Assembly (NCBI GenBank): GCA_943325355.2
Contig: CALPPA020000077.1
Location: 1-7,768, forward strand
Source: Klebsiella pneumoniae
GTDB taxonomy: Bacteria > Bacteroidota > Bacteroidia > Flavobacteriales > Flavobacteriaceae
Length of the DNA stretch: 7,768 nucleotides
Direction: 5' to 3'
In this document: piece by piece, positions 1 through 5,697 of the stretch
Numbering within the stretch: position 1 is the first letter of the stretch
Layout of the letters: every line of letters starts with the position of its first letter
The notes under the pieces: model-generated
Told to the model about the DNA's origin: nothing
Seen by the model: the letters and a program-made list of their open reading frames with translations, nothing else
Databases searched by the model: none
Position numbers and translations under genes: made by a program

Positions 1-3000
1 TGCAAATCCAATTCTCTTGCCAAAATTAATAATTTTCTACCCACATCGTTTCCGCATAAATCTTCTCTTGGATCGGGTTCGGTGTAACCGTTATCGATGG
101 CTTCTTTAAGAATTTCGCTGAACGGAACGTCTTTTGCCGAGAAATTATTGAATAAATAACTCAACGTTCCCGAGAAAACACCTTTGATTTTAGTGATATT
201 TTCGCCTGAAAGATGCAATAATTTTATGGTATCAATCAATGGTAAACCTGCACCAACATTGGTTTCATACAAATAATTCTTTTGATTTTCTGCCAATACT
301 TTTCGCAAATCTTTGTAAAACTTATAACTCAAGGTGTTTGCCACTTTATTGGACGAAATCAAGTCGAAACTATTTTCGGCCAATGTTACATAATTTTCGA
401 CAAAGATGGAACTTGCCGTGTTGTCAATGGCAATCAAATTCTCCATATTATTTTCATTGGCGAAAGCAATGACATCATCAATTGTATAAGAAAAACCGTT
501 GGTTTGAATCTCGTTTTTCCAATTTGGAGAAACTCCATTTTTGATTAAAAGCAAATTCTTAGAATTTGCAATAGCAAAAACATTTAACTTAATATCTTTA
601 CGTTTTTCGATACTTGCAGCTGATTCTAAAATTTGGTTAATCAAAGTTCCTCCCACTAATCCGTGACCAAAAATAGCAATATTAATTTTCTTAGAAACAC
701 CGAAAATCTCCCCGTGAATGACGTTCAAGGCCTTGTTCAATTGTGATTTTTTCACCACCAAACTCACGTTTTTCCCCGTTACCGTATTGTTGAAAAGAAT
801 GGGTACTACCTTGTTCTTTATCAACGAAGTGTACGGTTTATGGAAAGTACTCAAATCCTGACCAATTATTGAAATCACCGAAACATCATCGGTAATCGAA
901 ATCTTGTTCACGTCTTTAGAATAGAAATCATTTTCGAATTCTTTTTCCAATTCAATCATTGCTTTTGTGGCTTGATTGGAGTTAACAACAAGTCCAATTC
1001 CTCTTTCAGAAGAACCTTGCGAAATGATGCTTACGCTAATGTCATTATCGCCCATTACTCTAAAAATTCGAGCATCGACACCCGTTTTTCCCAACAATCC
1101 TCTTCCTTCAAGGTTGACTAACGCCACATTTTCGAGAACTGAAAGTGTTTTAATTCCTACCGCATTTGATTTAGACGTAATTAAAGTTCCTTGATTTTCG
1201 TGGTTAAACGTATTTAAAATTCGCAACGGAATATTTTTTTCCAACAACGGAATAATAGTTTTGGCGTGCAAAATCGTGGCTCCAAAATTGGCTATTTCAT
1301 TCGCTTCATTAAAAGACAAACGGTCAATTTTTTTGGCATCAGGAACTAATTCCGGGTTGGCTGTATAAAGTCCGTCAACGTGGGTATAATTTTGCAATTC
1401 CTCGGCATCAAGATAATTGGCAATCAGGGAAGCGGTGTAATTGCTGCCGTTTCTGCCTAAAGTCGTAGTGTCGTTATTATTATTGGAGCCGATAAAACCA
1501 GTAATAATATTTACGGTATCACTATTTTGTTTGAAATAATTGACCACATTTTTCTTTGAAACTTGTTCCAATGGTTGAGCATCTCCAAAATTAGAATCGG
1601 TTTTTATCAAGGCTCTTGTGTCTGCAAAACGAGCAGCAATTCCTTTTTCTTGTAACACTGCTGTTATCAATTTTGCCGAAAGTAATTCACCCTGAGACAG
1701 CACTTGGTCTTTTATTTTTTCACTATAATCACCTATCAAACTTACACCTTCAAAAAGTTTGTCTAAAATGGCAAATTCTTCAGATAAATCGACATTGGTA
1801 TAAATGTCTTGTTGATAGCTTTTGAAACTTTCTAACAAGGGTTTATAATTCCCGTTTTTGGCCGCTATTGTTAAAATATCTTCTAATTCATCCGTTGCAT
1901 TACCTCTCGCTGAAATAACCACTGCTATATTTTCACCTTTGTTTTTTTTATCGATAATAATATCTAAAACTTTGTTAATCCCTTCGCCGTTGGCCATTGA
2001 TTTTCCGCCAAATTTCAATATTTTCATTTTATTTTTTTTATTTTTAAAAACGACATCCAATAAACTGTTTAATTGATCGTATTCCATTAAGAAAGCATCG
2101 TGTCCGTGTTGCGAATCGATTTCGCTATAGAAAACATTATGCTTAAACTTTTTTATTTCTTGGTAGGTTTCTCGGTTTTCATTTGCTGTAAAAAACAAAT
2201 CAGAATTTATTCCGATGATATAAATATTAGCATCCACTTCGGAAATTATATTTTCGAAAGAGGTTCTTCCTCTAGTAATGTCGATAGTTTTGAGTAACTG
2301 ATTCATCATTTTGTAAGCCGAAAGCTGAAACCTTTTTTGCAATTTCTCGCCGTGATGATTCAGCCAACTTTCCACTTGAAATGATTCGGTCGAATCTGTC
2401 GATGTTCTTTGGAATTTTTCTTTAAAAGATTCCGGCGTTCTGTAACACAACATCGCGTGAATACGAGCATCTTCGATAGGTTTTGATGAATTGCAAAGAA
2501 TTTTTTCTTGCAAATAACAATTAGCAATCAACCAATCTGTTGATTTCCAATCGGAAGCAATTGGAAAAAAATTATGAGTCAACTTAGGTTCTAAAGCCAC
2601 CATTTCCCAAGCAATTCCGCCACCAACTGAGCCTCCAATAATGGCGAAAAATTCTTTTACTTTTAAATATCGGATTCCTTCCAGAAAAAGTCTAGCAATA
2701 TCTCGTGCCGTAAAATCTAAATAATTTTCAATATACGTTTTATCAAAACCATTGCCAGGAACGTTAAAAGCTAAAATGGTGTATTTATTTGTATCGATTG
2801 TTTTGTTATCGCCAATAAGATTATTCCACCAACCATTATCCCCTATAACTTGGGAGTTTCCAGTCAAGGCGTGATTTACCAAAACAATTGGAGCAGTATT
2901 TATAAATTGACCAAAAACTTGATAACTTAAGTTTATAAAAGGAATAAATACGCCACTTTCGGTGGTGAAATTTTGTAATTTAATAGATGTTGGTTTATTT

Positions 3001-3005
3001 TCCAA
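1..3005 (-). CDS. thrA: Trifunctional homoserine O-acyltransferase (MetX-like) / aspartate kinase / homoserine dehydrogenase, 3' end cut by window
   Basis: Cytoplasmic enzyme of the aspartate family: phosphorylates aspartate, reduces aspartate semialdehyde to homoserine, and acylates homoserine towards methionine. Residues 1-326 are an alpha/beta-hydrolase of the MetX family: HALTG at 45-49, nucleophile Ser126 in GGSVGG, Asp269 in NSDLF and His302 in HGHDAF. Residue 327 (ATG at 2027) begins the ThrA part with MKILKFGG. The kinase runs to about 620, two ACT-type regulatory segments span about 622-770, and the NAD(P)-binding motif GHGLVGG lies at 780-786. Homoserine dehydrogenase motifs follow: GAGLP (938-942), EPDPRED (976-982), and Asp987/Lys991 of DVGRK at the expected catalytic spacing. 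All 1,001 codons are in one frame without a stop; by comparison with E. coli ThrA, some 130-150 residues lie beyond the left edge. The start is TTG at 3005: an in-frame TGA lies at 3009-3011 and no ATG lies nearby. A SAM-I riboswitch precedes it. Acetyl versus succinyl donor cannot be told. Confidence 0.93.
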   Translation of the reverse strand, partial: MENKPTSIKLQNFTTESGVFIPFINLSYQVFGQFINTAPIVLVNHALTGNSQVIGDNGWWNNLIGDNKTIDTNKYTILAFNVPGNGFDKTYIENYLDFTARDIARLFLEGIRYLKVKEFFAIIGGSVGGGIAWEMVALEPKLTHNFFPIASDWKSTDWLIANCYLQEKILCNSSKPIEDARIHAMLCYRTPESFKEKFQRTSTDSTESFQVESWLNHHGEKLQKRFQLSAYKMMNQLLKTIDITRGRTSFENIISEVDANIYIIGINSDLFFTANENRETYQEIKKFKHNVFYSEIDSQHGHDAFLMEYDQLNSLLDVVFKNKKNKMKILKFGGKSMANGEGINKVLDIIIDKKNKGENIAVVISARGNATDELEDILTIAAKNGNYKPLLESFKSYQQDIYTNVDLSEEFAILDKLFEGVSLIGDYSEKIKDQVLSQGELLSAKLITAVLQEKGIAARFADTRALIKTDSNFGDAQPLEQVSKKNVVNYFKQNSDTVNIITGFIGSNNNNDTTTLGRNGSNYTASLIANYLDAEELQNYTHVDGLYTANPELVPDAKKIDRLSFNEANEIANFGATILHAKTIIPLLEKNIPLRILNTFNHENQGTLITSKSNAVGIKTLSVLENVALVNLEGRGLLGKTGVDARIFRVMGDNDISVSIISQGSSERGIGLVVNSNQATKAMIELEKEFENDFYSKDVNKISITDDVSVISIIGQDLSTFHKPYTSLIKNKVVPILFNNTVTGKNVSLVVKKSQLNKALNVIHGEIFGVSKKINIAIFGHGLVGGTLINQILESAASIEKRKDIKLNVFAIANSKNLLLIKNGVSPNWKNEIQTNGFSYTIDDVIAFANENNMENLIAIDNTASSIFVENYVTLAENSFDLISSNKVANTLSYKFYKDLRKVLAENQKNYLYETNVGAGLPLIDTIKLLHLSGENITKIKGVFSGTLSYLFNNFSAKDVPFSEILKEAIDNGYTEPDPREDLCGNDVGRKLLILARELDL
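2025..2045 (-). other. A-rich junction between MetX and aspartate kinase domains
   Basis: The linker reads KNKKNK and then Met327, which is exactly where a stand-alone ThrA would start. The coding strand holds a run of eight A (2032-2039) flanked by further A runs. There is no stop codon, so the fusion is read through. The A-rich stretch also resembles the sequence before ordinary Bacteroidota starts, so internal initiation at 2027, or slippage on the A run, could yield separate proteins. That is inference. Confidence 0.6.
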
Positions 3006-3060
3006 TATTCAAATCTTTTATGATTTTTGATTTGTGTCTGGAAATATTAGAAAGAAAGCT
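2999..3060 (-). promoter_or_regulatory. SAM-I expression platform: competing strand and start-codon hairpin
   Basis: Downstream of the SAM-I aptamer, the strand AGCTTTCTTT (3060 to 3051) is exactly complementary over 10 nt to AAAGAAAGCT (3184 to 3175), which holds J1/2 and the 5' half of P2 of the aptamer. It can therefore compete with aptamer folding. Next comes a hairpin: TTTCCA (3044-3039) with TGGAAA (3004-2999) and CAAATC (3034-3029) with GATTTG (3015-3010), separated by a 4x5 internal loop. Its 3' strand contains two bases of the TTG start codon (3005-3003). There is no U-run typical of a terminator, so translational control is more likely. The pairings are seen; the mechanism is inferred. 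Confidence 0.5.
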
Positions 3061-3085
3061 AGAAGTAAACTAGAAGAATTCTTGT

Positions 3086-3190
3086 TGTTATCTTTTCCCG
3101 ATGTATCGGGATAGAATGTAGCACCTTTCGATTGTGGCGTAGGTTGCTAAGCTTTCATAGGGTCTATTCCCTCGAGCTTTCTTTATAACA
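3086..3190 (-). promoter_or_regulatory. SAM-I (S-box) riboswitch aptamer
   Basis: Senses S-adenosylmethionine in the leader RNA of the acyltransferase-kinase-dehydrogenase gene. On the minus strand: P1 is TGTTAT (3190-3185) with ATAACA (3091-3086). P2 is AAGCT (3179-3175) with AGCTT (3153-3149), enclosing GAGGG...CCC. The conserved TTAGCAACC follows (3150-3142), then a P3 hairpin, then GGTGCTA. P4 is TCCCGAT...TCGGGA (3111-3096). The P2 loop ATAGA (3167-3163) can pair with TCTAT (3115-3111) as the S-box pseudoknot requires. The length of 105 nt is normal. The order and spacing match Bacillus S-box RNAs recalled from the literature. Confidence 0.93.
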
Positions 3191-3218
3191 TTTCAATACA
3201 GTTGTGAACTTAAAGGCA

Positions 3219-3250
3219 CAAATTAACTACTATTTTTTTTAACAACCAAA
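3219..3250 (-). promoter_or_regulatory. Probable promoter of the SAM-I/metX-thrA transcript
   Basis: Reading the minus strand, TTTG (3250-3247) is followed after 20 nt by TTAATTTG (3226-3219). This matches the Bacteroidota consensus TAnnTTTG except for one base. Transcription would begin near 3212, about 20 nt before the riboswitch. Position is right, match is imperfect. Confidence 0.4.
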
Positions 3251-3361
3251 TTTTAAATTGATTGGTTTTTTATTAAAAATTTAAAACAGCGTCGGACAGC
3301 CCCGATTAAAAGACTCCCGCCGTTGCTTTTTTTTAAATACACTTCGTTAATCCAATTGTTA
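3251..3361. other. Intergenic stretch with a short GC-richer island
   Basis: No coding potential or RNA gene recognised. Positions about 3288-3326 are clearly GC-richer than the surroundings and end in a run of eight T on the plus strand (3327-3334). The motif AGCCCCGAT resembles part of elements I recall between Flavobacterium genes, so this may be a decayed repeat. The recollection is unverified. Confidence 0.25.
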
Positions 3362-3571
3362 TTAGATAAAAAGTGTTTCGTTTTCTTCAGAATACAATTG
3401 AGACAACAAAGAATTTGATGTTTTGCCTGTATTTGTATCTTTTTTTGAAATTAGGCCAAACTTGGTGTATGTTAATTGTAAGTTGCCTTGATCTTTTATA
3501 TTCGCTTTGGCACCCAGATTGAAACTTTTAAGAAACTCAAGTGCTTTTGATATTTGTCTTAGTGTTTTCAT
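3362..3571 (-). CDS. Hypothetical small protein, 69 aa (doubtful)
   Basis: Not recognised. The predicted peptide starts MKTLRQISKALEFLKSF, which could form a basic amphipathic helix, followed by a polar Lys/Thr/Ser-rich middle and an acidic end (SEENETLF). No membrane segment, signal peptide or metal-binding motif is visible. The ATG follows an AT-rich stretch with no clear TAnnTTTG promoter, and no terminator follows the stop. An 18-bp inverted repeat lies about 110 nt upstream. It does not overlap any better gene and its composition is protein-like, but an ORF of this length can arise by chance in AT-rich DNA. Confidence 0.3.
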   Translation of the reverse strand: MKTLRQISKALEFLKSFNLGAKANIKDQGNLQLTYTKFGLISKKDTNTGKTSNSLLSQLYSEENETLFI

Positions 3572-3817
3572 ACTATATAATATTTTAAATGTTCTACTTC
3601 ATTTTACAACCCTTTGAAATCGGTTTCTCGAAGTTCAAATAGTTTTTTTATACTTTATTTTTTAAATGCTTTTAATCGAATTTTCGCTCGAAAATTAGAA
3701 AACCCTTTATTCAATTGCGTAAATATTGAGTTAACAAATCATAAATATTTAACTAATTAAACTTTAGCCTATTAGACCCAAACCAATATGTTTATTGTGT
3801 TTGTAATACTAGAGCAA
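3572..3817. other. AT-rich intergenic stretch, no gene seen
   Basis: No ORF, tRNA or known RNA motif seen on either strand. The only structure noted is the near-perfect inverted repeat at 3679-3696. Confidence 0.5.
3679..3696. repeat. 18-bp inverted repeat, possible operator
   Basis: AATTTTCG and CGAAAATT face each other across a 2-bp centre (CT). A 2-nt loop does not favour an RNA hairpin, so a dimeric DNA-binding protein is the more natural reading. It lies upstream of the doubtful 69-aa ORF. No regulator is encoded nearby. Confidence 0.35.
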
Positions 3818-3851
3818 AAAACCCTTTTAGAAACAGATCCAAAAGGGTTTT
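3818..3851 (-). terminator. Intrinsic terminator (stronger on minus strand)
   Basis: An 11-bp perfect stem, AAAACCCTTTT (3818-3828) with AAAAGGGTTTT (3841-3851), closes a 12-nt loop. On the minus strand the stem runs into six T (GGGTTTTTTGC). On the plus strand the tail is only TTTT. Which transcript it ends is unclear, because no gene was found just to its right on the minus strand. Confidence 0.65.
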
Positions 3852-3908
3852 AAGTTTTGTTATAACTTATACTTTCGGAATCAACAGTCATAAACACACA
3901 CCATAAAT

Positions 3909-3941
3909 TTTGCACAAATCATCGATTTGACATTACATTTG
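3909..3941 (+). promoter_or_regulatory. Probable promoter of a short plus-strand RNA
   Basis: TTTG at 3909-3912 and TACATTTG at 3934-3941 (perfect TAnnTTTG) with a 21-bp spacer. The spacer contains the inverted repeat CAAATC-ATC-GATTTG (3915-3929), which could serve as an operator. Predicted start near 3948. Confidence 0.45.
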
Positions 3942-3947
3942 GACATT

Positions 3948-4036
3948 TGTTGTTGCTTTATATAGTTCATAGTATTATAGTTTGTGATTATTGAATTTCA
4001 AAAAAAAACCTCCCATTTTCTGGGAGGTTTTTGCTT
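3948..4036 (+). ncRNA. Candidate small RNA of about 90 nt
   Basis: Predicted only from a consensus-like promoter upstream and a strong intrinsic terminator at its 3' end. The interval has no ATG-initiated ORF and I recognise no known RNA family. The 5' two thirds are AT-rich and weakly structured and the 3' end is the terminator hairpin, an architecture common among bacterial regulatory RNAs. The 3' boundary is better supported than the 5' end. It could also be the tail of a longer unannotated transcript. Confidence 0.35.
4000..4032. terminator. Bidirectional intrinsic terminator
   Basis: A 12-bp perfect stem, AAAAACCTCCCA (4004-4015) with TGGGAGGTTTTT (4021-4032), closes the loop TTTTC. On the plus strand it ends in five T, then GCTTT. 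On the minus strand it ends in nine T (complement of A4000-4008). It can serve the candidate plus-strand RNA and the minus-strand micro-ORF alike. Confidence 0.85.
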
Positions 4037-4113
4037 TATAATTTTGATTTAAAATTATGCAATAAACGACCCACAGGATTTTTCCTGAATTTGCTTTGAC
4101 ATATTGCACACAT
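4036..4113 (-). CDS. Candidate micro-ORF, 25 aa, with CxxC (alternative ORF 4055-4123)
   Basis: Not recognised. The frame encodes a 25-residue basic peptide beginning MCAICQSKFRKNPVGR, with a CxxC pair at residues 2 and 5. Its stop lies 4 nt from the strong minus-strand terminator, and a promoter-like TTTG/GATATTTG pair (4175-4144) lies upstream. A competing frame, 22 aa starting MKFNVCNMSKQIQEK with ATG at 4123-4121 after an A-rich stretch and stop at 4055, would use the same transcript and has the better start context. Either one, or neither (a non-coding RNA), is possible. The promoter-ORF-terminator arrangement is what raises this above chance. Confidence 0.3.
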   Translation of the reverse strand: MCAICQSKFRKNPVGRLLHNFKSKL

Positions 4114-4143
4114 TAAACTTCATTTTTTCTTGTTTTCTTGTAA

Positions 4144-4175
4144 CAAATATCCAAACTATTATTTGGAAATCCAAA
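4144..4175 (-). promoter_or_regulatory. Possible minus-strand promoter of the micro-ORF transcript
   Basis: On the minus strand TTTG (4175-4172) and GATATTTG (4151-4144) are separated by 20 nt. The second element deviates by one base from TAnnTTTG. A start near 4137 would leave a 14-24 nt leader before the two candidate ATGs. Confidence 0.35.
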
Positions 4176-4179
4176 TAAT
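4158..4179. repeat. 22-bp inverted repeat, possible operator or hairpin
   Basis: ATTATTTGG (4158-4166) and CCAAATAAT (4171-4179) are perfect inverted copies around AAAT. The repeat covers the upstream element and part of the spacer of the possible minus-strand promoter and lies about 100 bp from the metK promoter. A bound dimeric regulator could block the minus-strand promoter. No regulator gene is in the window. Confidence 0.45.
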
Positions 4180-4279
4180 TTCAAAAACATAACATTTAGA
4201 TAATACAGTGTTATAAATGACCCTACTCTCTTTCCAATGTACATTAAGTTTTTAGTTTAAAAAAATAAGTTAAGATTAA

Positions 4280-4309
4280 TTTGCAATTCAAAATGGTTTC
4301 ATACATTTG
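4280..4309 (+). promoter_or_regulatory. metK promoter
   Basis: TTTG at 4280-4283, an 18-bp spacer, then TACATTTG at 4302-4309, a perfect TAnnTTTG. The predicted start near 4316 puts the transcript 5' end just before P1 of the SAM-II aptamer, which supports both calls. Confidence 0.75.
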
Positions 4310-4322
4310 CACTCGAATATTA

Positions 4323-4375
4323 GAGGAAAAATTTGAACTGATTGCAACCTCGTTAAAAAAATGCTAAAGCAGGAA
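4323..4375 (+). promoter_or_regulatory. SAM-II riboswitch aptamer
   Basis: Senses S-adenosylmethionine in the metK leader. P1 is GAGG (4323-4326) with CCTC (4348-4351). The conserved blocks appear in order: AATTTGA, ATTGCAA (4341-4347), CGTTAAA (4351-4357), GCTAAA (4363-4368) and GGA (4372-4374). The layout lines up with SAM-II RNAs of alphaproteobacteria and the marine env12 aptamer as I recall them, including the pseudoknot strand around GCTAAA. SAM-V shares the fold but has a different 3' core, so SAM-II fits better. Confidence 0.88.
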
Positions 4376-4411
4376 CACTCCTTTAGTATTTTCCAGCAAT
4401 TTTTTTTCCTC
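4361..4411 (+). promoter_or_regulatory. SAM-II expression platform with alternative pairings
   Basis: Several strands compete with the aptamer. TTTTTCCTC (4403-4411) is complementary to GAGGAAAAA (4323-4331), which includes the P1 5' strand. GCAAT (4396-4400) pairs with ATTGC of the core (4341-4345). CTTTAGTAT (4381-4389) pairs with ATGCTAAAG (4361-4369, one G-U), burying the conserved GCTAAA. Together these nest into one long hairpin. A run of eight T follows GCAA (4400-4407), so transcriptional control is possible, but the flanking stem is weak. The pairings are seen; the switching is inferred. Confidence 0.5.
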
Positions 4412-4436
4412 GCTTAATTTAAAAATTTATATTATT

Positions 4437-5687
4437 ATGGCTTATTTATTTACGTCAGAATCTGTGAGTGAAGGGCATCCAGACAAAGTCGCTGATCAAA
4501 TTTCGGATGCTTTAATTGATAATTTCTTGGCCTTTGACCCTGAGTCAAAAGTAGCTTGTGAAACTTTGGTGACAACCGGATTAGTTGTATTGGCTGGTGA
4601 AGTTAAATCTGAAACCTATTTAGATGTTCAAACCATCGCAAGAGATATCATTAAGAAAATTGGTTACACAAAAAGCGAATACATGTTTGAAGCTAATTCT
4701 TGTGGTGTGCTTTCCGCTATTCACGAGCAATCTGCAGACATCAATCAAGGTGTCGACAGAGCTAACAAAGAAGAGCAAGGTGCTGGTGACCAAGGAATGA
4801 TGTTTGGTTATGCAACCAATGAAACTGAAAACCTTATGCCTTTGGCTTTGGATTTATCTCATAAATTATTACAGGAATTAGCTGTTTTGCGTCGGGAAAA
4901 TAATGAAATTACGTATTTGCGTCCTGATGCAAAATCACAAGTAACTTTGGAATATAATGATGATAACAAACCCTCTCGAATTGATGCGATTGTAATTTCG
5001 ACTCAACACGATGATTTTGATGAAGAAGCTGCTATGTTAGCTAAAATCAAAAGGGATTTAGTAGGGATTTTAATTCCAAGAATCATCAAAAAAAATCCAC
5101 AATACGCTCATTTATTCAACGATAAAATCACTTATCATATTAACCCAACCGGGAAATTCGTTATTGGTGGACCCCACGGTGATAGTGGATTGACTGGAAG
5201 AAAAATTATTGTAGACACTTATGGTGGAAAAGGAGCTCACGGTGGTGGTGCTTTCTCCGGAAAAGATCCTAGTAAAGTGGATAGAAGTGCAGCTTATGCA
5301 ACACGTCATATTGCCAAGAACCTTGTTGCAGCTGGTGTTGCCGATGAGATTTTGGTTCAGGTTTCTTATGCCATTGGAGTTGCAAAACCAATGGGTATTT
5401 TTATTGAAACTTACGGCACTTCAAAAGTGAATTTGACCAATGGTGAAATCGCGAAAAAAGTAGAAGGCATTTTTGATATGCGTCCTTATTTTATTGAGCA
5501 GCGTTTGAAATTAAGAAATCCAATCTACAGCGAAACTGCTGCTTACGGACATATGGGACGTACTCCAGAAACAGTGACCAAAACTTTTAAAGCTCCAGGT
5601 GGAATAGAAAAAGTACTTACAGTTGAATTGTTTACTTGGGAAAAATTAGATTTTGTGGATGAAGTGAAAGTTGCTTTTGGATTGTAA
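4437..5687 (+). CDS. metK: S-adenosylmethionine synthetase (methionine adenosyltransferase)
   Basis: Makes S-adenosylmethionine, phosphate and pyrophosphate from methionine and ATP in the cytoplasm. The family signatures are all present: [13 protein letters not shown] at residues 5-17 (catalytic His14, metal ligand Asp16), GAGDQG at 115-120, [13 protein letters not shown] at 244-256, and the lysine/glycine loop [19 protein letters not shown] at 269-287. At 416 residues it is complete and somewhat longer than the roughly 384-residue E. coli enzyme; the extra length may sit in the region around 145-215. The ATG at 4437 starts the canonical N-terminus [17 protein letters not shown]. It is transcribed alone: promoter at 4280-4309, SAM-II riboswitch leader, terminator at 5746-5779. 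It faces away from the acyltransferase-kinase-dehydrogenase gene. End-product feedback by SAM on its own synthesis is the expected control. Confidence 0.98.
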   Translation: MAYLFTSESVSEGHPDKVADQISDALIDNFLAFDPESKVACETLVTTGLVVLAGEVKSETYLDVQTIARDIIKKIGYTKSEYMFEANSCGVLSAIHEQSADINQGVDRANKEEQGAGDQGMMFGYATNETENLMPLALDLSHKLLQELAVLRRENNEITYLRPDAKSQVTLEYNDDNKPSRIDAIVISTQHDDFDEEAAMLAKIKRDLVGILIPRIIKKNPQYAHLFNDKITYHINPTGKFVIGGPHGDSGLTGRKIIVDTYGGKGAHGGGAFSGKDPSKVDRSAAYATRHIAKNLVAAGVADEILVQVSYAIGVAKPMGIFIETYGTSKVNLTNGEIAKKVEGIFDMRPYFIEQRLKLRNPIYSETAAYGHMGRTPETVTKTFKAPGGIEKVLTVELFTWEKLDFVDEVKVAFGL

Positions 5688-5697
5688 AATTTAACCG

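Noticed and set aside
239..2297. Seven plus-strand ORFs of 65-88 aa across the left third
   Set aside because: They lie antisense to the continuous minus-strand fusion gene, whose motifs are intact throughout; they are frame shadows.
3244..3271. Hairpin AACCAA...TTGGTT followed by six T on the plus strand
   Set aside because: Only a 6-bp AT-rich stem and no plus-strand gene upstream; it overlaps the probable minus-strand promoter. Not called as a terminator.
4124..4220. A 43-aa minus-strand ORF starting MYIGKRVGSF and overlapping the 25-aa ORF by TAATG
   Set aside because: It spans the putative promoter and the palindrome and has no start context; probably chance.
3572..4320. Search for tRNA, tmRNA, 6S RNA or CRISPR repeats in the gene-poor middle
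   Set aside because: No cloverleaf, CCA end, regularly spaced repeats or known long RNA architecture could be seen by eye.
4323..4375. SAM-V as an alternative class for the metK leader
   Set aside because: SAM-V shares the fold, but the GCTAAA block and short P1 match SAM-II more closely; a covariance-model comparison would settle it.
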